NCBI GenBank assembly: GCA_030448265.1
Contig: JAUJNG010000002.1
Span: 310,001-374,000, forward strand
Direction of reading: 5' to 3'
Origin: Abditibacterium sp.
GTDB lineage: Bacteria; Armatimonadota; Abditibacteriia; Abditibacteriales; Abditibacteriaceae
DNA length: 64,000 nucleotides
The position numbers and the translations under genes are program-made. This document shows positions 10,120 to 17,949 of this stretch, one piece after another. Each line of letters begins with the position of its first letter. Within the stretch, counting starts at the first letter, position 1. The notes beneath the pieces were generated by a model. It searched no databases, had not been told where the DNA came from, and worked only from the letters and a program-made list of their open reading frames with translations.

Positions 10120-10956
10120 TCACAGCGCAATCCCTTCCTGGACAGCCACGCTGCAGATATATTGCGCGGCCAGACGATACTCTTCGGCGTTGGGCAAATG
10201 CTCCAACATGACTGGAACATCCGCACTCAATTTATTCAACTCGCGCAGGAACGTAACATAATCCAATGCTCCGAGACCTGGCCGCACTTCATCAAATTGC
10301 ACGGAGACGCCTTCGCCAAGCGTAATGTCCTTGGCGTGACAGCAGCGAATCTGGTCGCCCAGTAAGTGAAAGCATTCGCGCAAAAGCGCGGCGTTATCAA
10401 AAAACAGCGATGGCGAATGGATCATGTTGACGGGGTCGAGATGCACTCCAAAGCTGCTGCGGTCAATCGCCTTAATCAAGCGCAGATAGCTGGCAGGCGA
10501 ATCGGGGAATATCCACGGCATCGGTTCGAGGGTGAACACGCTTCGCGTTGGTTGCACCGCGTCAATGATTTTTCGCGTCGTCTCCACGATCATATCAAAG
10601 GTTTCTTCCGTCAGATTCGCGGGATGCGGCCCATACCACGAGAAGGTGCCTCTGGAACCTGCCGTATTGACGCAGCAAATCGCTCCGATACGGTCGGCGA
10701 GTTCCAGCCCACGAATGCACTTCTTAATGGCCTGAGCGCGGGTGTCGGGGTCGCTCGATAAGGGATTACTCCATGCGCCCACTTCGGCGATCACAATGTC
10801 GGCGTTTTTCGCCGCGATTTCATAGGCTCGCACGGTCTGGTCATCGGCATCCGGCTCCACGGGGCACTTCGCCGCGCGGTAGCCGTTGCGTTGCAACGCC
10901 TGCACCCAGGCCTCTGGGCTATCTATAGTTTCAAAAAGTGGCCCGCCTAATCTCAT
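10120..10956 (-). CDS. Sugar phosphate isomerase/epimerase (TIM barrel)
   Basis: A 278-aa xylose-isomerase-like TIM barrel. The track starts at 11007; I chose ATG 10956 (MRLGGPLFETI) because it has a GGAGA element about 10 nt upstream and excludes 17 residues encoded by DNA that runs into a strong hairpin. Likely metal ligands lie in FTLEPMPW, GVHLDPVN, CCHAKDI and VMLEHL. It is a second, clearly different member of the family seen at 1894. It heads the run isomerase-GH29-GH63-DUF4380 and lies just after a perfect 18-bp inverted repeat that separates it from the BNR gene. Confidence 0.86.
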   Translation of the reverse strand: MRLGGPLFETIDSPEAWVQALQRNGYRAAKCPVEPDADDQTVRAYEIAAKNADIVIAEVGAWSNPLSSDPDTRAQAIKKCIRGLELADRIGAICCVNTAGSRGTFSWYGPHPANLTEETFDMIVETTRKIIDAVQPTRSVFTLEPMPWIFPDSPASYLRLIKAIDRSSFGVHLDPVNMIHSPSLFFDNAALLRECFHLLGDQIRCCHAKDITLGEGVSVQFDEVRPGLGALDYVTFLRELNKLSADVPVMLEHLPNAEEYRLAAQYICSVAVQEGIAL

Positions 10957-10977
10957 TGGTTTGCTTTCTCCATCAAA

Positions 10978-11015
10978 CAGTAGAAGTGCGGTCGAGTTCG
11001 ACCGCACTTCTACTG
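10978..11015. terminator. Perfect 18-bp inverted repeat (terminator or attenuator)
   Basis: CAGTAGAAGTGCGGTCGA and its exact reverse complement are separated by only 2 nt. On the minus strand it follows the BNR gene stop by about 44 nt and is followed by TTTGATGG, a short T-run, so it can end the BNR transcript. The plus-strand flank is more T-rich. It ends 22 nt before the isomerase start codon, so it could also act as a leader attenuator. Confidence 0.65.
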
Positions 11016-11058
11016 CTATTTTCTCTTTGTTACTTAAAGCGAAGGAGTGCTCCGTCTG

Positions 11059-13257
11059 TCACCGGCGGGCGGTGCGGACTGCAGGCACGTCCACCGTCAG
11101 GATGTTGACCGAGATGCCGCTGATCCACAGTTCATTTGTTTTGTGAGGATTGATGGTCACATTACGCAGAAATCCAAAACGGCGTCCTGGGCCACTAACT
11201 TCTACCCAGTTCATTCCATTATCCGTCGAGTAGTAAAGCTTGTTCCATTCGTCGCCAGGGCGCTTGCCCCAGACGGCAATGCAACCGTTGACGGCAGAAA
11301 TATTTTCGGCTGTGGTGAAGTCGCCCACGGTCGTCCAAGTGTTGCCGCCGTCCTCAGAACGACTAACCCCTTTTTTCACGCTGACCCAAACCTTGCCGGC
11401 AGTCGAAGGATCGACACTCAGGTCGGTAATCATGGAATTTCCAAAAGGCTGCGCGGCCGATTTTTCCCAGGTGGAGCCACCATCGGTGGAACGATAGAAA
11501 CCACGGGCAGCTTCATTATTCTGGCTTCGCATCGTGAGATAGCGGGTATCAGGTTCCCTGGCGTCAGCTTCCAGGTGAGACTGGCTCGGGGAGTAGCGAT
11601 GTCCGGTGTCCACGCCGTCGGGAAGGCCGGTGGCTTTCGTAAATGTGGCGCCGCCATCAGTGGTGCGATACACGCCTGGATTGTTGTTCTTGCGGTCGCC
11701 ACGATAGCCGAGGAGAACGAGAAAATCGGTTGTGCTTCCAGGAGCGTTGATCGCCTGGATAATGCCTTCGTCGGACGCGGGAAGACCGGACTTCGAAATA
11801 TCCACTTCCGTCCAGTCTTTGCCGCCGTTGGTGGAGCGATAAATCAAGTTTTTATTTGCCGATTGATCGCCGCCCGCCGCAACCAGGGTTTGCCCGTCAT
11901 CGCTCGACATCGTATAGTGGAAGATCGCGTGCTTATCCATAGATCGGCGCGAGCTATATTCCGCATTTCCACTTTTGCCGGCATCGTTGATCACAAACAC
12001 GCCCTGATCCGCGACGGAAATCAGCGCCATCTTCGGGTTAGCGCGTGGGAAGCTGATTTTGCCGTCCACCATCACGCCTGCCATCCCGCTGGCGCGTGGC
12101 GGATAATTCCAGGTCGCGCCGGAGTCTTCGGTAATAACCAGCGCCTTGCCACCGGTCATGAACCAGCGAGAGGGTTTCGTGGGATCCTGCACGACCATAT
12201 CCCGTCCGCCGGAAACCTTCCCATCGGGAGCGGGGACGAGATAAACCGGCGTGTTCCTGGGATCGAGTTTCATGGGAAGCTCAACCCAGGTGTCGGGGCT
12301 GCCATCCTTAGAATGTTTGGCAAAACCACCATCCATGTGCATGGTCACAAAACTATCGTCGGCCAAAACCGTGGCACTGATTGGCCCCTGTCCGTGCATG
12401 CGGTCTATGACCCTCGTCACCTGGTAGGTTTTCGGGTCGTTGTAGTCGGTGGCTGTGACGTGAAAGCCGTAGATATTAGAGGCGAAATAGCCGCTGCCGT
12501 CGGAGCGGCGGGCAATCGAGAACACGGTTGGACGATGCCCCATCGGACTTCTGGCGCCGCCGTTGTTGTCCCATACGTTGGTGAACGTCTTGCCGTGGTC
12601 GGTGGAAACAAACAGTCCGCCGGTGGCTCCTACCCAGATTTGATCGGGGAATTTCGGATGCACATAAGTCGTCGTTACAGCCACATTGTCGAAGGTGTTA
12701 CCCGCCACTTTGTTCCAGGTTTCGCCACCGTCTGTTGTGTGCCAGAACCAGCCGGTTTCGCGATTGCGCGTGGCCGCCAGCCACATTTCGGTAGTGCTGC
12801 CAGGCTGGAAAATAATCGAATTCGAGCCGCGCGAGCGGGACTGGTTGATGCGGTTAAGTTGAATTTTCCACGTCTTGCCGCCATCTGTGGACTTGTAAAG
12901 GTTTCCTCCCGTGACGAAAACCACGGTGTCGGGGTCATTGGTTGCAACAGCCGAACCGTGCACGAAGTAGTCGTTGTTCGTGAGGTCGTTCATCAAATAC
13001 TTCCATGATTGACCGGCGTCATCGGAACGCCACATACCGAACACATCACCATAGGCATACAAACGACCGCTGGAGTGGATGCTAAAGCCGCTCACCCATC
13101 CGCCGATGTCCAATGGAATCGAACGAACGCTTACTTTAGAAGCGCCGGTTTGCGGAAGTTGGGCAAGGAGTTGAGGAGTTTGAGGTGGAGAAACCTGGGC
13201 CTGGCAAGAGGTGGTCAGGAGTGGGGCTGCCATCAGGAGGGGAAAGTATTTTTTCAT
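11059..13257 (-). CDS. Secreted BNR/Asp-box repeat protein (sialidase/GH74-like beta-propeller)
   Basis: A 732-aa protein from ATG 13257 (the track's 15 extra N-terminal residues precede a normal signal peptide, KKYFPLLMAAPLLTTSC; the Cys may be a weak lipobox). At least nine Asp-box motifs of the form S-x-D-x-G-x-T-W are visible, for example STDGGKTWK, TTDGGETWN, STNGGKDWT, STDGGSTWE and SEDGGNTWT, spread along the whole chain. This indicates a two-propeller GH74-like or exo-sialidase-like architecture. I see no sialidase FRIP motif, so sialidase activity should not be assumed. It is preceded by the beta-helix protein (90-bp gap) and probably shares the LacI-controlled transcript. Confidence 0.82.
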   Translation of the reverse strand: MKKYFPLLMAAPLLTTSCQAQVSPPQTPQLLAQLPQTGASKVSVRSIPLDIGGWVSGFSIHSSGRLYAYGDVFGMWRSDDAGQSWKYLMNDLTNNDYFVHGSAVATNDPDTVVFVTGGNLYKSTDGGKTWKIQLNRINQSRSRGSNSIIFQPGSTTEMWLAATRNRETGWFWHTTDGGETWNKVAGNTFDNVAVTTTYVHPKFPDQIWVGATGGLFVSTDHGKTFTNVWDNNGGARSPMGHRPTVFSIARRSDGSGYFASNIYGFHVTATDYNDPKTYQVTRVIDRMHGQGPISATVLADDSFVTMHMDGGFAKHSKDGSPDTWVELPMKLDPRNTPVYLVPAPDGKVSGGRDMVVQDPTKPSRWFMTGGKALVITEDSGATWNYPPRASGMAGVMVDGKISFPRANPKMALISVADQGVFVINDAGKSGNAEYSSRRSMDKHAIFHYTMSSDDGQTLVAAGGDQSANKNLIYRSTNGGKDWTEVDISKSGLPASDEGIIQAINAPGSTTDFLVLLGYRGDRKNNNPGVYRTTDGGATFTKATGLPDGVDTGHRYSPSQSHLEADAREPDTRYLTMRSQNNEAARGFYRSTDGGSTWEKSAAQPFGNSMITDLSVDPSTAGKVWVSVKKGVSRSEDGGNTWTTVGDFTTAENISAVNGCIAVWGKRPGDEWNKLYYSTDNGMNWVEVSGPGRRFGFLRNVTINPHKTNELWISGISVNILTVDVPAVRTARR

Positions 13258-13347
13258 GAGGTTCGGAATGAAGCGAGGCCAACAGTCGACTTCTCGCTTC
13301 AAATCGTCAGCGGTTGCCCTTGCAATCGCTGAAGACGTTGCAGGCGG

Positions 13348-15429
13348 TTATGTGGGCGACGACACCTTCATTTGCCCCGCACCGACCGCCCAGGGCACGA
13401 CGCCGTATTCGTAAGCGCCGATGTCGGGCAGACCGACGAGATTGTCGTCATACGGTGGGACTTCGACGCCTTTATCAATTGCGGCGCTGGCAGTGCTCTT
13501 AAGCTGGTAATTACGCAGGGCCATGTTCGCGTTCGTTGCATCAACGAACGGGTCAGCACTGGTCAGGATGTTGTTGCTGATTGTCGCTTTGAGTAGCGGT
13601 GTGGTTATCCCGCCATTCCATCCTCCAGCCCCAATGCCGTTAGACCAGATGTTGTTGCGGATAATGCTGCCCTCGCTGGAAGGGCTTCCGGTATCCAGCC
13701 CCGCTCCCTTTGGTAAGTCGGAGATGCCGACATTGTTCAGAATCCACATATTCTGGGGGCCTCTGGCCGGATCCCAGTTGATGTTGAAGGGACGCGTCAC
13801 GTTGTAGACCACGTTGTGGTCAACGATGCCGTGGGACGCGAAGTCGAAGTAAATGCCATACCGGCGTTCGCCCTGCAGGTTGTAAATGACGTTGTGGTCG
13901 ATGCGGACGTATTGGTGGTTCGTGCCCAGCGAATCAATCGCCGCCGAGTCGAAGGAGCGCAACATCACGTCGTGAATCAGGTTGTGGTGAATGCGCGCCC
14001 GCACATCGGTCGGACTCTTCGTGCTGTTTTTCAAAGCGCGGAAGTTGATACCCTGCTGCGGCGAGTTGTAAAGCGTGTTGTAGCCGAATTCGTGATCATC
14101 ACTGATGATGACCGCATTGCCCCCTGGATCGTAGGTTTTGCCGAAGTTGACCATGCCGGCCTCACTGACGCTAAAGTTGAGGTCGCGGAAGACGTTGTTG
14201 AGCACTTTGCTCCCGCGCCCGAAGACGCTCAGACCCGATCCGGCGCTGTAACGCACTTCGCTGTTCTGGAAGGTGTGGTTGGTGCCGCTCAGAATCAGTC
14301 CTGACTTCTGCTGCCATTGCATCTGGTAGTTGCCGGTCAGGTCGGTGAAGTGCGAAACGTGGTGGGCCTTCATCGAATCAATAACGATGTTGCTGGAATC
14401 AGCGACTCCGCCAGGTGTGGCGTTGCGGTTGGCCGCGAGGTTGTCGGTCGTCAGCGAGGTTGCAAAAAGATTGATGCCGCGCAGCGTCAGGTAGCTGTCG
14501 CCGTCGAAGTTGAATCCATAGGTGCGACGCTTGGCTTCGACCGCTCCCGCCGCCGGTTTTTTACCGTTGGGCGTCCGCAGGTAAATCTGCTTTGCATCCG
14601 TGTCAATGAACCACTCGCCGCGATCTAAGGCCGCCGCGATGCCGCCGCTGTCCTTCAACGCGTTAAGCGTCGGTTGGAAGAGGTAGAACTCGGTGCCCTC
14701 GCCTATGCTCCATGCGCCATTGCCTCCGCGCGTATCGATGCCCTTGGCGGTGATGCGGCCCGCTGTCGCCGAAACGACGACGCCAGTCTGGCCCTGCCCG
14801 TCGGTGCCGTTGCGCGAAAGGTTGACCCAGATTTTGGCCCCCACCCAACGAGCGGGATTGTCGGTAAAATCGGCTTCGTGGAACGTCGCCAGATCGTTGC
14901 TCTTGAGAGCGGGATCGCTCTTGGAGAACGTGACCGAGTCGGCAATCGCCAGTGTCGGGCGAACCAGATCACGGCTGGTCTGGTTGGGCCAGCGCACCAG
15001 TTCCATCATCTGACGATTGTGAAAAACCTGATTTGAGTTGTAGTCTGCGCTTTCGTTCTCGAAATGGTAGTTCCAGGGCATTGGAGCGCGGTAGACCTCG
15101 TTGCCGACTGAAGTCCAGGCGCCTGCAATCGGGTTGGTGCCATTGACGGTCACAGACTCGTTCCCATAGTTCTGAATCGTAATGCGGGCTTTGGATGTGC
15201 CCGAACGCGCAGTGGAAACGGTTTCGCGGTAGGTGCCGCCGCGCACCAGGATAGTGTCGCCCGACTTCGCGGCATCAACGGCTTTCTGAATCGTCCGCAG
15301 CGGCGCTTTCATCGACGTGCCGGACTGAGCGTTGTTTCCCTTGGGCGAAACGTAATAGGTCGCCGCATTCGCAGCACCGGCGGCTCCAAAGGTGGCCGCG
15401 ATACAGGCTAAAAATACTCTGTTTTGCAT
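13348..15429 (-). CDS. Secreted right-handed parallel beta-helix protein
   Basis: A 693-aa protein with signal peptide MQNRVFLACIAATFGAAGAANA, then the typical entry of polysaccharide-lyase-like beta-helices (TYYVSPKGNNAQSGT, and TIQKAVDAAKSGDTILVRGGTYRE). Residues about 310-620 show repeated asparagine-ladder segments such as HHNLIHDV, DHNVIYNL, DHNVVYNV and LNNVGISDL. The C-terminus ends in the common VGLPDIGAYEYG module. Such proteins are pectate-lyase-like enzymes, epimerases or GH-type hydrolases; the catalytic type is not readable. The ATG is preceded by AAAGGA. It is downstream of the internally deleted esterase and likely transcribed from the 16.4-kb promoter. Confidence 0.85.
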   Translation of the reverse strand: MQNRVFLACIAATFGAAGAANAATYYVSPKGNNAQSGTSMKAPLRTIQKAVDAAKSGDTILVRGGTYRETVSTARSGTSKARITIQNYGNESVTVNGTNPIAGAWTSVGNEVYRAPMPWNYHFENESADYNSNQVFHNRQMMELVRWPNQTSRDLVRPTLAIADSVTFSKSDPALKSNDLATFHEADFTDNPARWVGAKIWVNLSRNGTDGQGQTGVVVSATAGRITAKGIDTRGGNGAWSIGEGTEFYLFQPTLNALKDSGGIAAALDRGEWFIDTDAKQIYLRTPNGKKPAAGAVEAKRRTYGFNFDGDSYLTLRGINLFATSLTTDNLAANRNATPGGVADSSNIVIDSMKAHHVSHFTDLTGNYQMQWQQKSGLILSGTNHTFQNSEVRYSAGSGLSVFGRGSKVLNNVFRDLNFSVSEAGMVNFGKTYDPGGNAVIISDDHEFGYNTLYNSPQQGINFRALKNSTKSPTDVRARIHHNLIHDVMLRSFDSAAIDSLGTNHQYVRIDHNVIYNLQGERRYGIYFDFASHGIVDHNVVYNVTRPFNINWDPARGPQNMWILNNVGISDLPKGAGLDTGSPSSEGSIIRNNIWSNGIGAGGWNGGITTPLLKATISNNILTSADPFVDATNANMALRNYQLKSTASAAIDKGVEVPPYDDNLVGLPDIGAYEYGVVPWAVGAGQMKVSSPT

Positions 15430-15649
15430 AGTTGTTCCTTTGCGCTGCCATTGGGCAACGCAGGTTATGGAGAATTGACACAGGGATGTGGCAATGAGGA
15501 CAAATTCTTATTTCCTGAGCGTGATTTGAAGTTCGTGCCCTTTCCAACCAACTTTGGTTTCGCACTCGAACCAGTGGAAAAAATTTTCTATAGATGCATC
15601 CACACCACCGCGACAGCCGAATCTGTTTTCCGGTTGCCAAGCAGGAGGT

Positions 15650-16231
15650 TCACTCACCGGTGTGCGGCCAGTCATCGCTGCGAAACGGCACGGCAGGGTA
15701 ACCAACGGCGGTGAAGTCGCCCGTCGTATCGGGCGCGGCAACTTTCCAGGCGCCGGAAGCTGTAGTCAGGGGAGTTTGGGAAAGTTTATAATCGGTTCGG
15801 ATATGACGAATCATCGGGAAACGGGCCGAACCTGGAATTTCGAGAGCCGCATCGTAAGATTCCTTGACCGTCATCTCCATGTTGGACTGGCCCGAAGCAA
15901 GCCAGACTTCGCCAACAAGGATATTGGTGCGAGTGACGGTGTTTTTACCTTTGATGACGAGATCGGCAGGTGTAGCGTTAGCAGGAAGCGCAGGAAGGTC
16001 AACGCGCCATTTACCGGCTGCATCCGCAGTGGTAGCTGCGGTTTTGCCAGAGAAAGAGACGGAGACTTTTTCTCCGGCGTCGGCGGTGCCCCAGACGGGA
16101 ATCGGCTTGTCGCGCTGGAGAACAGCGTTGTCATTGAATAAAAAAGCGGGAACAACATCGGCGCGAACTGGCGCACTGAAGCGCAGCGCACTAAGGCTGG
16201 CGAGTCCCAGGCAAAATAGGGGCTTAAGCAT
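15650..16231 (-). pseudogene. Sialate O-acetylesterase with large in-frame internal deletion
   Basis: A 193-aa ORF. It has a signal peptide (MLKPLFCLGLASLSALRFSAPVRA), the N-terminal beta domain (LFNDNAVLQRDKPIPVWG), then the SGNH block with nucleophile Ser (VWLASGQSNMEM, about 112-123). At about residue 172 the family-typical TAVGY runs directly into YPAVPFRSDDWPHTGE, which matches what I know as the extreme C-terminus of this family. Full-length members are about 500-650 aa, so 300 or more residues, including the catalytic Asp-His end, appear deleted in frame. The product is almost certainly not an esterase. It is the first ORF after the LacI-type promoter/operator. Confidence 0.72.
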
Positions 16232-16395
16232 AATATCTAATAAATTCCTCGTTCTTCCCGCTTTTTAATGACCATTTGAGTGACCGCTGCAGCCTTTCAA
16301 AGGCGGTTAAACCTGTCACAATGGGTGGAAACGAAATCGCCCTGCCTCTGATCCTGAATGAGCGCGCTTGCCATCGGACTCGAAATAGGTAGTCG

Positions 16396-16454
16396 CCATT
16401 GGGTAAACCTTTACCCAATGGTAATTATACCCATCTGGAACGCGCTTTAAACAT
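16396..16454 (-). promoter_or_regulatory. Sigma70-type promoter with LacI-family operator
   Basis: Reading leftward: ATGTTTAAA (-35 area, 16446-16454), TATAAT (16424-16429) in the context ATGGGTATAAT, then a near-perfect palindrome with core TTGGGTAAACCTTTACCCAA (plus-strand text, 16399-16418) extending to 12-bp arms around a 2-bp centre. Operator placement directly after the -10 box is typical for repression. The same array, with identical 25-bp spacing from ATGTTT to TATAAT, lies before the LacI gene at 34.1 kb. It should drive the esterase remnant, beta-helix and BNR genes. The rest of the 314-bp gap 16232-16545 holds about 165 bp of untranslated leader and no gene I can support. Confidence 0.8.
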
Positions 16455-16545
16455 CGGAGCGTGGTTGTTCTTCCGGTGCCGTTTCTTTTTCCTAAAATGG
16501 TAGGAGGTCGCGCTCACTGCCGCTTAAGCGAGATACAAACAGGAA

Positions 16546-16677
16546 TCAAGTTTTGCCGTTAGGGGCCTTCATTGAACGATAGAGCAGGCCCGAGTATTCG
16601 ACCTTTTGTCCATAAGCAACGGCCTACGCGCCTGCGGCTAAAGCCAACACAACGGCGGTTTTCAGAATTTGATGCAT
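16546..16677 (-). pseudogene. Remnant of a second sialate O-acetylesterase-like gene
   Basis: Beginning 8 bp after the GH29 stop, ATG 16677 opens a signal peptide (MHQILKTAVVLALAAGA) that hits a TAG. The same frame continues as AVAYGQKVEYSGLLYRSMKAPNGKT and stops again at 16546. The YSG.LYRSMK stretch resembles an internal segment of sialate O-acetylesterases, so this looks like a signal peptide joined to a mid-protein fragment after deletion, plus a nonsense mutation. It is too short for the ORF track, and homology rests on about 20 residues, so certainty is moderate. Confidence 0.5.
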
Positions 16678-16685
16678 AGTCTTCT

Positions 16686-17945
16686 TCAATTGGCTTCGAT
16701 GGCGTGTCCCGAACCGCGATAAAGGCGCAGCGGCCCATCGAGTTCGACCTTAAGCACCGTTGCGCTGGGGTCGAGTTCACTTTCGGGCACCTCAATCCAC
16801 AACACGCCTGGCACGCCCGCCCACGGCGCGCCGCCGATCATGCGGTGCGCGACTTCACGACCCGAACCAACAACTGAAACGCGCTTCACCTTGTTCAACA
16901 GACCCTTAACTGCGACTTCATCCCACGGACGGTCAAAAAGGAAGAGATAGAGCGTGGTTTGGTCGCTGGAAAGCGTGCTGGCGCCGTAAAAATGACCCGC
17001 AGGAAGTCCCGCGCCGGTCGAATAAATCGCTTCTTGGTGCGGGCGAATCCATCCGCCGAGGGCTTCGAGCCGTTCGACGTGTTCAGGCTGTATTGTGCCA
17101 TCCTGACGCGGCCCGATGTCGAGGAGCATATTGCCGCCCATGCCGATGCACTCGCAAAACATTCGCACCAACTGGCGCACCGATTTGTGGTTGTGGTCGT
17201 TGGGTTGGTAGCCCCACGAATCGTTGATGGTGACGCAAAACTCCCACGGCCCTTCGGGAGCCACAATGGGCACGCCCTGTTCGGGCGTTTCGTAGTCGCC
17301 ATAGCCGCCCATGCGCGAGTTCAAAATGACCTTTGGTTGCCATTGGTGGAGTGACTCGCTGAGTTCGGGGTAACGCCAATATTTTTCCTTCGGCTCCCAA
17401 CTGCCGTCGAACCACAACAATTCGGGCTGGTAGCGAGTGCAAAGTTCATTAAGCTGCGCGCGATGAAACGCCAGATAGCGTTCCCACTGCGGCGAATCGT
17501 CAGCCAAAGTCCAGGATTCGTCGGCGTTTCTCATTTTCTCCGCGCCGCGCGCTTCGATTGGAACCGCCGAGTAATCGGGGTGCGACCAATCGAGATGCGA
17601 AAAGTAAAGCCCGACGTGCAGCTCCTTTTCCCGAAGCGCCTCACAGAATGGCCCCACCAAATCGCGCTCGGCTTTCAAATCGCTTTCCTGCGTCGGCCAC
17701 AGCGCGAAACCGTCGTGATGCTTGGTGGTGAGAACCGCGTATCGCGCGCCTGCTCGCTCGAATAAATTGGCCCACGCTTGCGGGTCGTAGTTGGCGGCGG
17801 AAAAGCCTTCGCGCTGGGCAAAGTAGTCAGCGTGAGAGATCTCGCCGTTGAACCACGACCACGATTCGGGAATGCCCTTAACCGAATAAAGGCCCCAATG
17901 AATGAAAATGCCGAGCTTGGCGCTCGAAAACCAGGGTTGAATCAT
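16686..17945 (-). CDS. GH29 alpha-L-fucosidase
   Basis: A 419-aa GH29 protein from ATG 17945 (MIQPWFSSAKLGIFIHWGLYS); the 26 extra residues of the track ORF overlap the upstream gene and are rejected. Motifs are YAVLTTKHHDGFALWPTQ, VGLYFSHLDWSHPDY, and the nucleophile in ELLWFDGSWE. It is shorter than many GH29 enzymes and lacks an added C-terminal carbohydrate-binding domain. It starts 4 bp after the Gfo/Idh stop, so the two are translationally close and surely co-transcribed. No signal peptide, suggesting an intracellular enzyme on imported fucosides. Exact linkage preference unknown. Confidence 0.88.
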   Translation of the reverse strand: MIQPWFSSAKLGIFIHWGLYSVKGIPESWSWFNGEISHADYFAQREGFSAANYDPQAWANLFERAGARYAVLTTKHHDGFALWPTQESDLKAERDLVGPFCEALREKELHVGLYFSHLDWSHPDYSAVPIEARGAEKMRNADESWTLADDSPQWERYLAFHRAQLNELCTRYQPELLWFDGSWEPKEKYWRYPELSESLHQWQPKVILNSRMGGYGDYETPEQGVPIVAPEGPWEFCVTINDSWGYQPNDHNHKSVRQLVRMFCECIGMGGNMLLDIGPRQDGTIQPEHVERLEALGGWIRPHQEAIYSTGAGLPAGHFYGASTLSSDQTTLYLFLFDRPWDEVAVKGLLNKVKRVSVVGSGREVAHRMIGGAPWAGVPGVLWIEVPESELDPSATVLKVELDGPLRLYRGSGHAIEAN

Positions 17946-17949
17946 GTGT

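Noticed and set aside
10068-10226. N-terminal extension of the first GH29 ORF
   Set aside because: It lies over the 3' end of the upstream isomerase, and the family N-terminus begins at the ATG at 10067.
11047-13008. 653-aa plus-strand ORF opposite the BNR gene
   Set aside because: Mirror of the repeat-rich BNR coding sequence; its apparent repeats come from the Asp-box DNA. No Shine-Dalgarno or recognisable fold.
11059-13257. Calling the BNR protein a sialidase
   Set aside because: Asp boxes are shared with GH74 and sortilin-like propellers, and no FRIP motif or arginine triad was found.
13270-13300. GAAGCGAG/CTCGCTTC inverted repeat before the BNR gene
   Set aside because: Only 8 bp with a 15-nt loop and no T-run; not distinguishable from chance.
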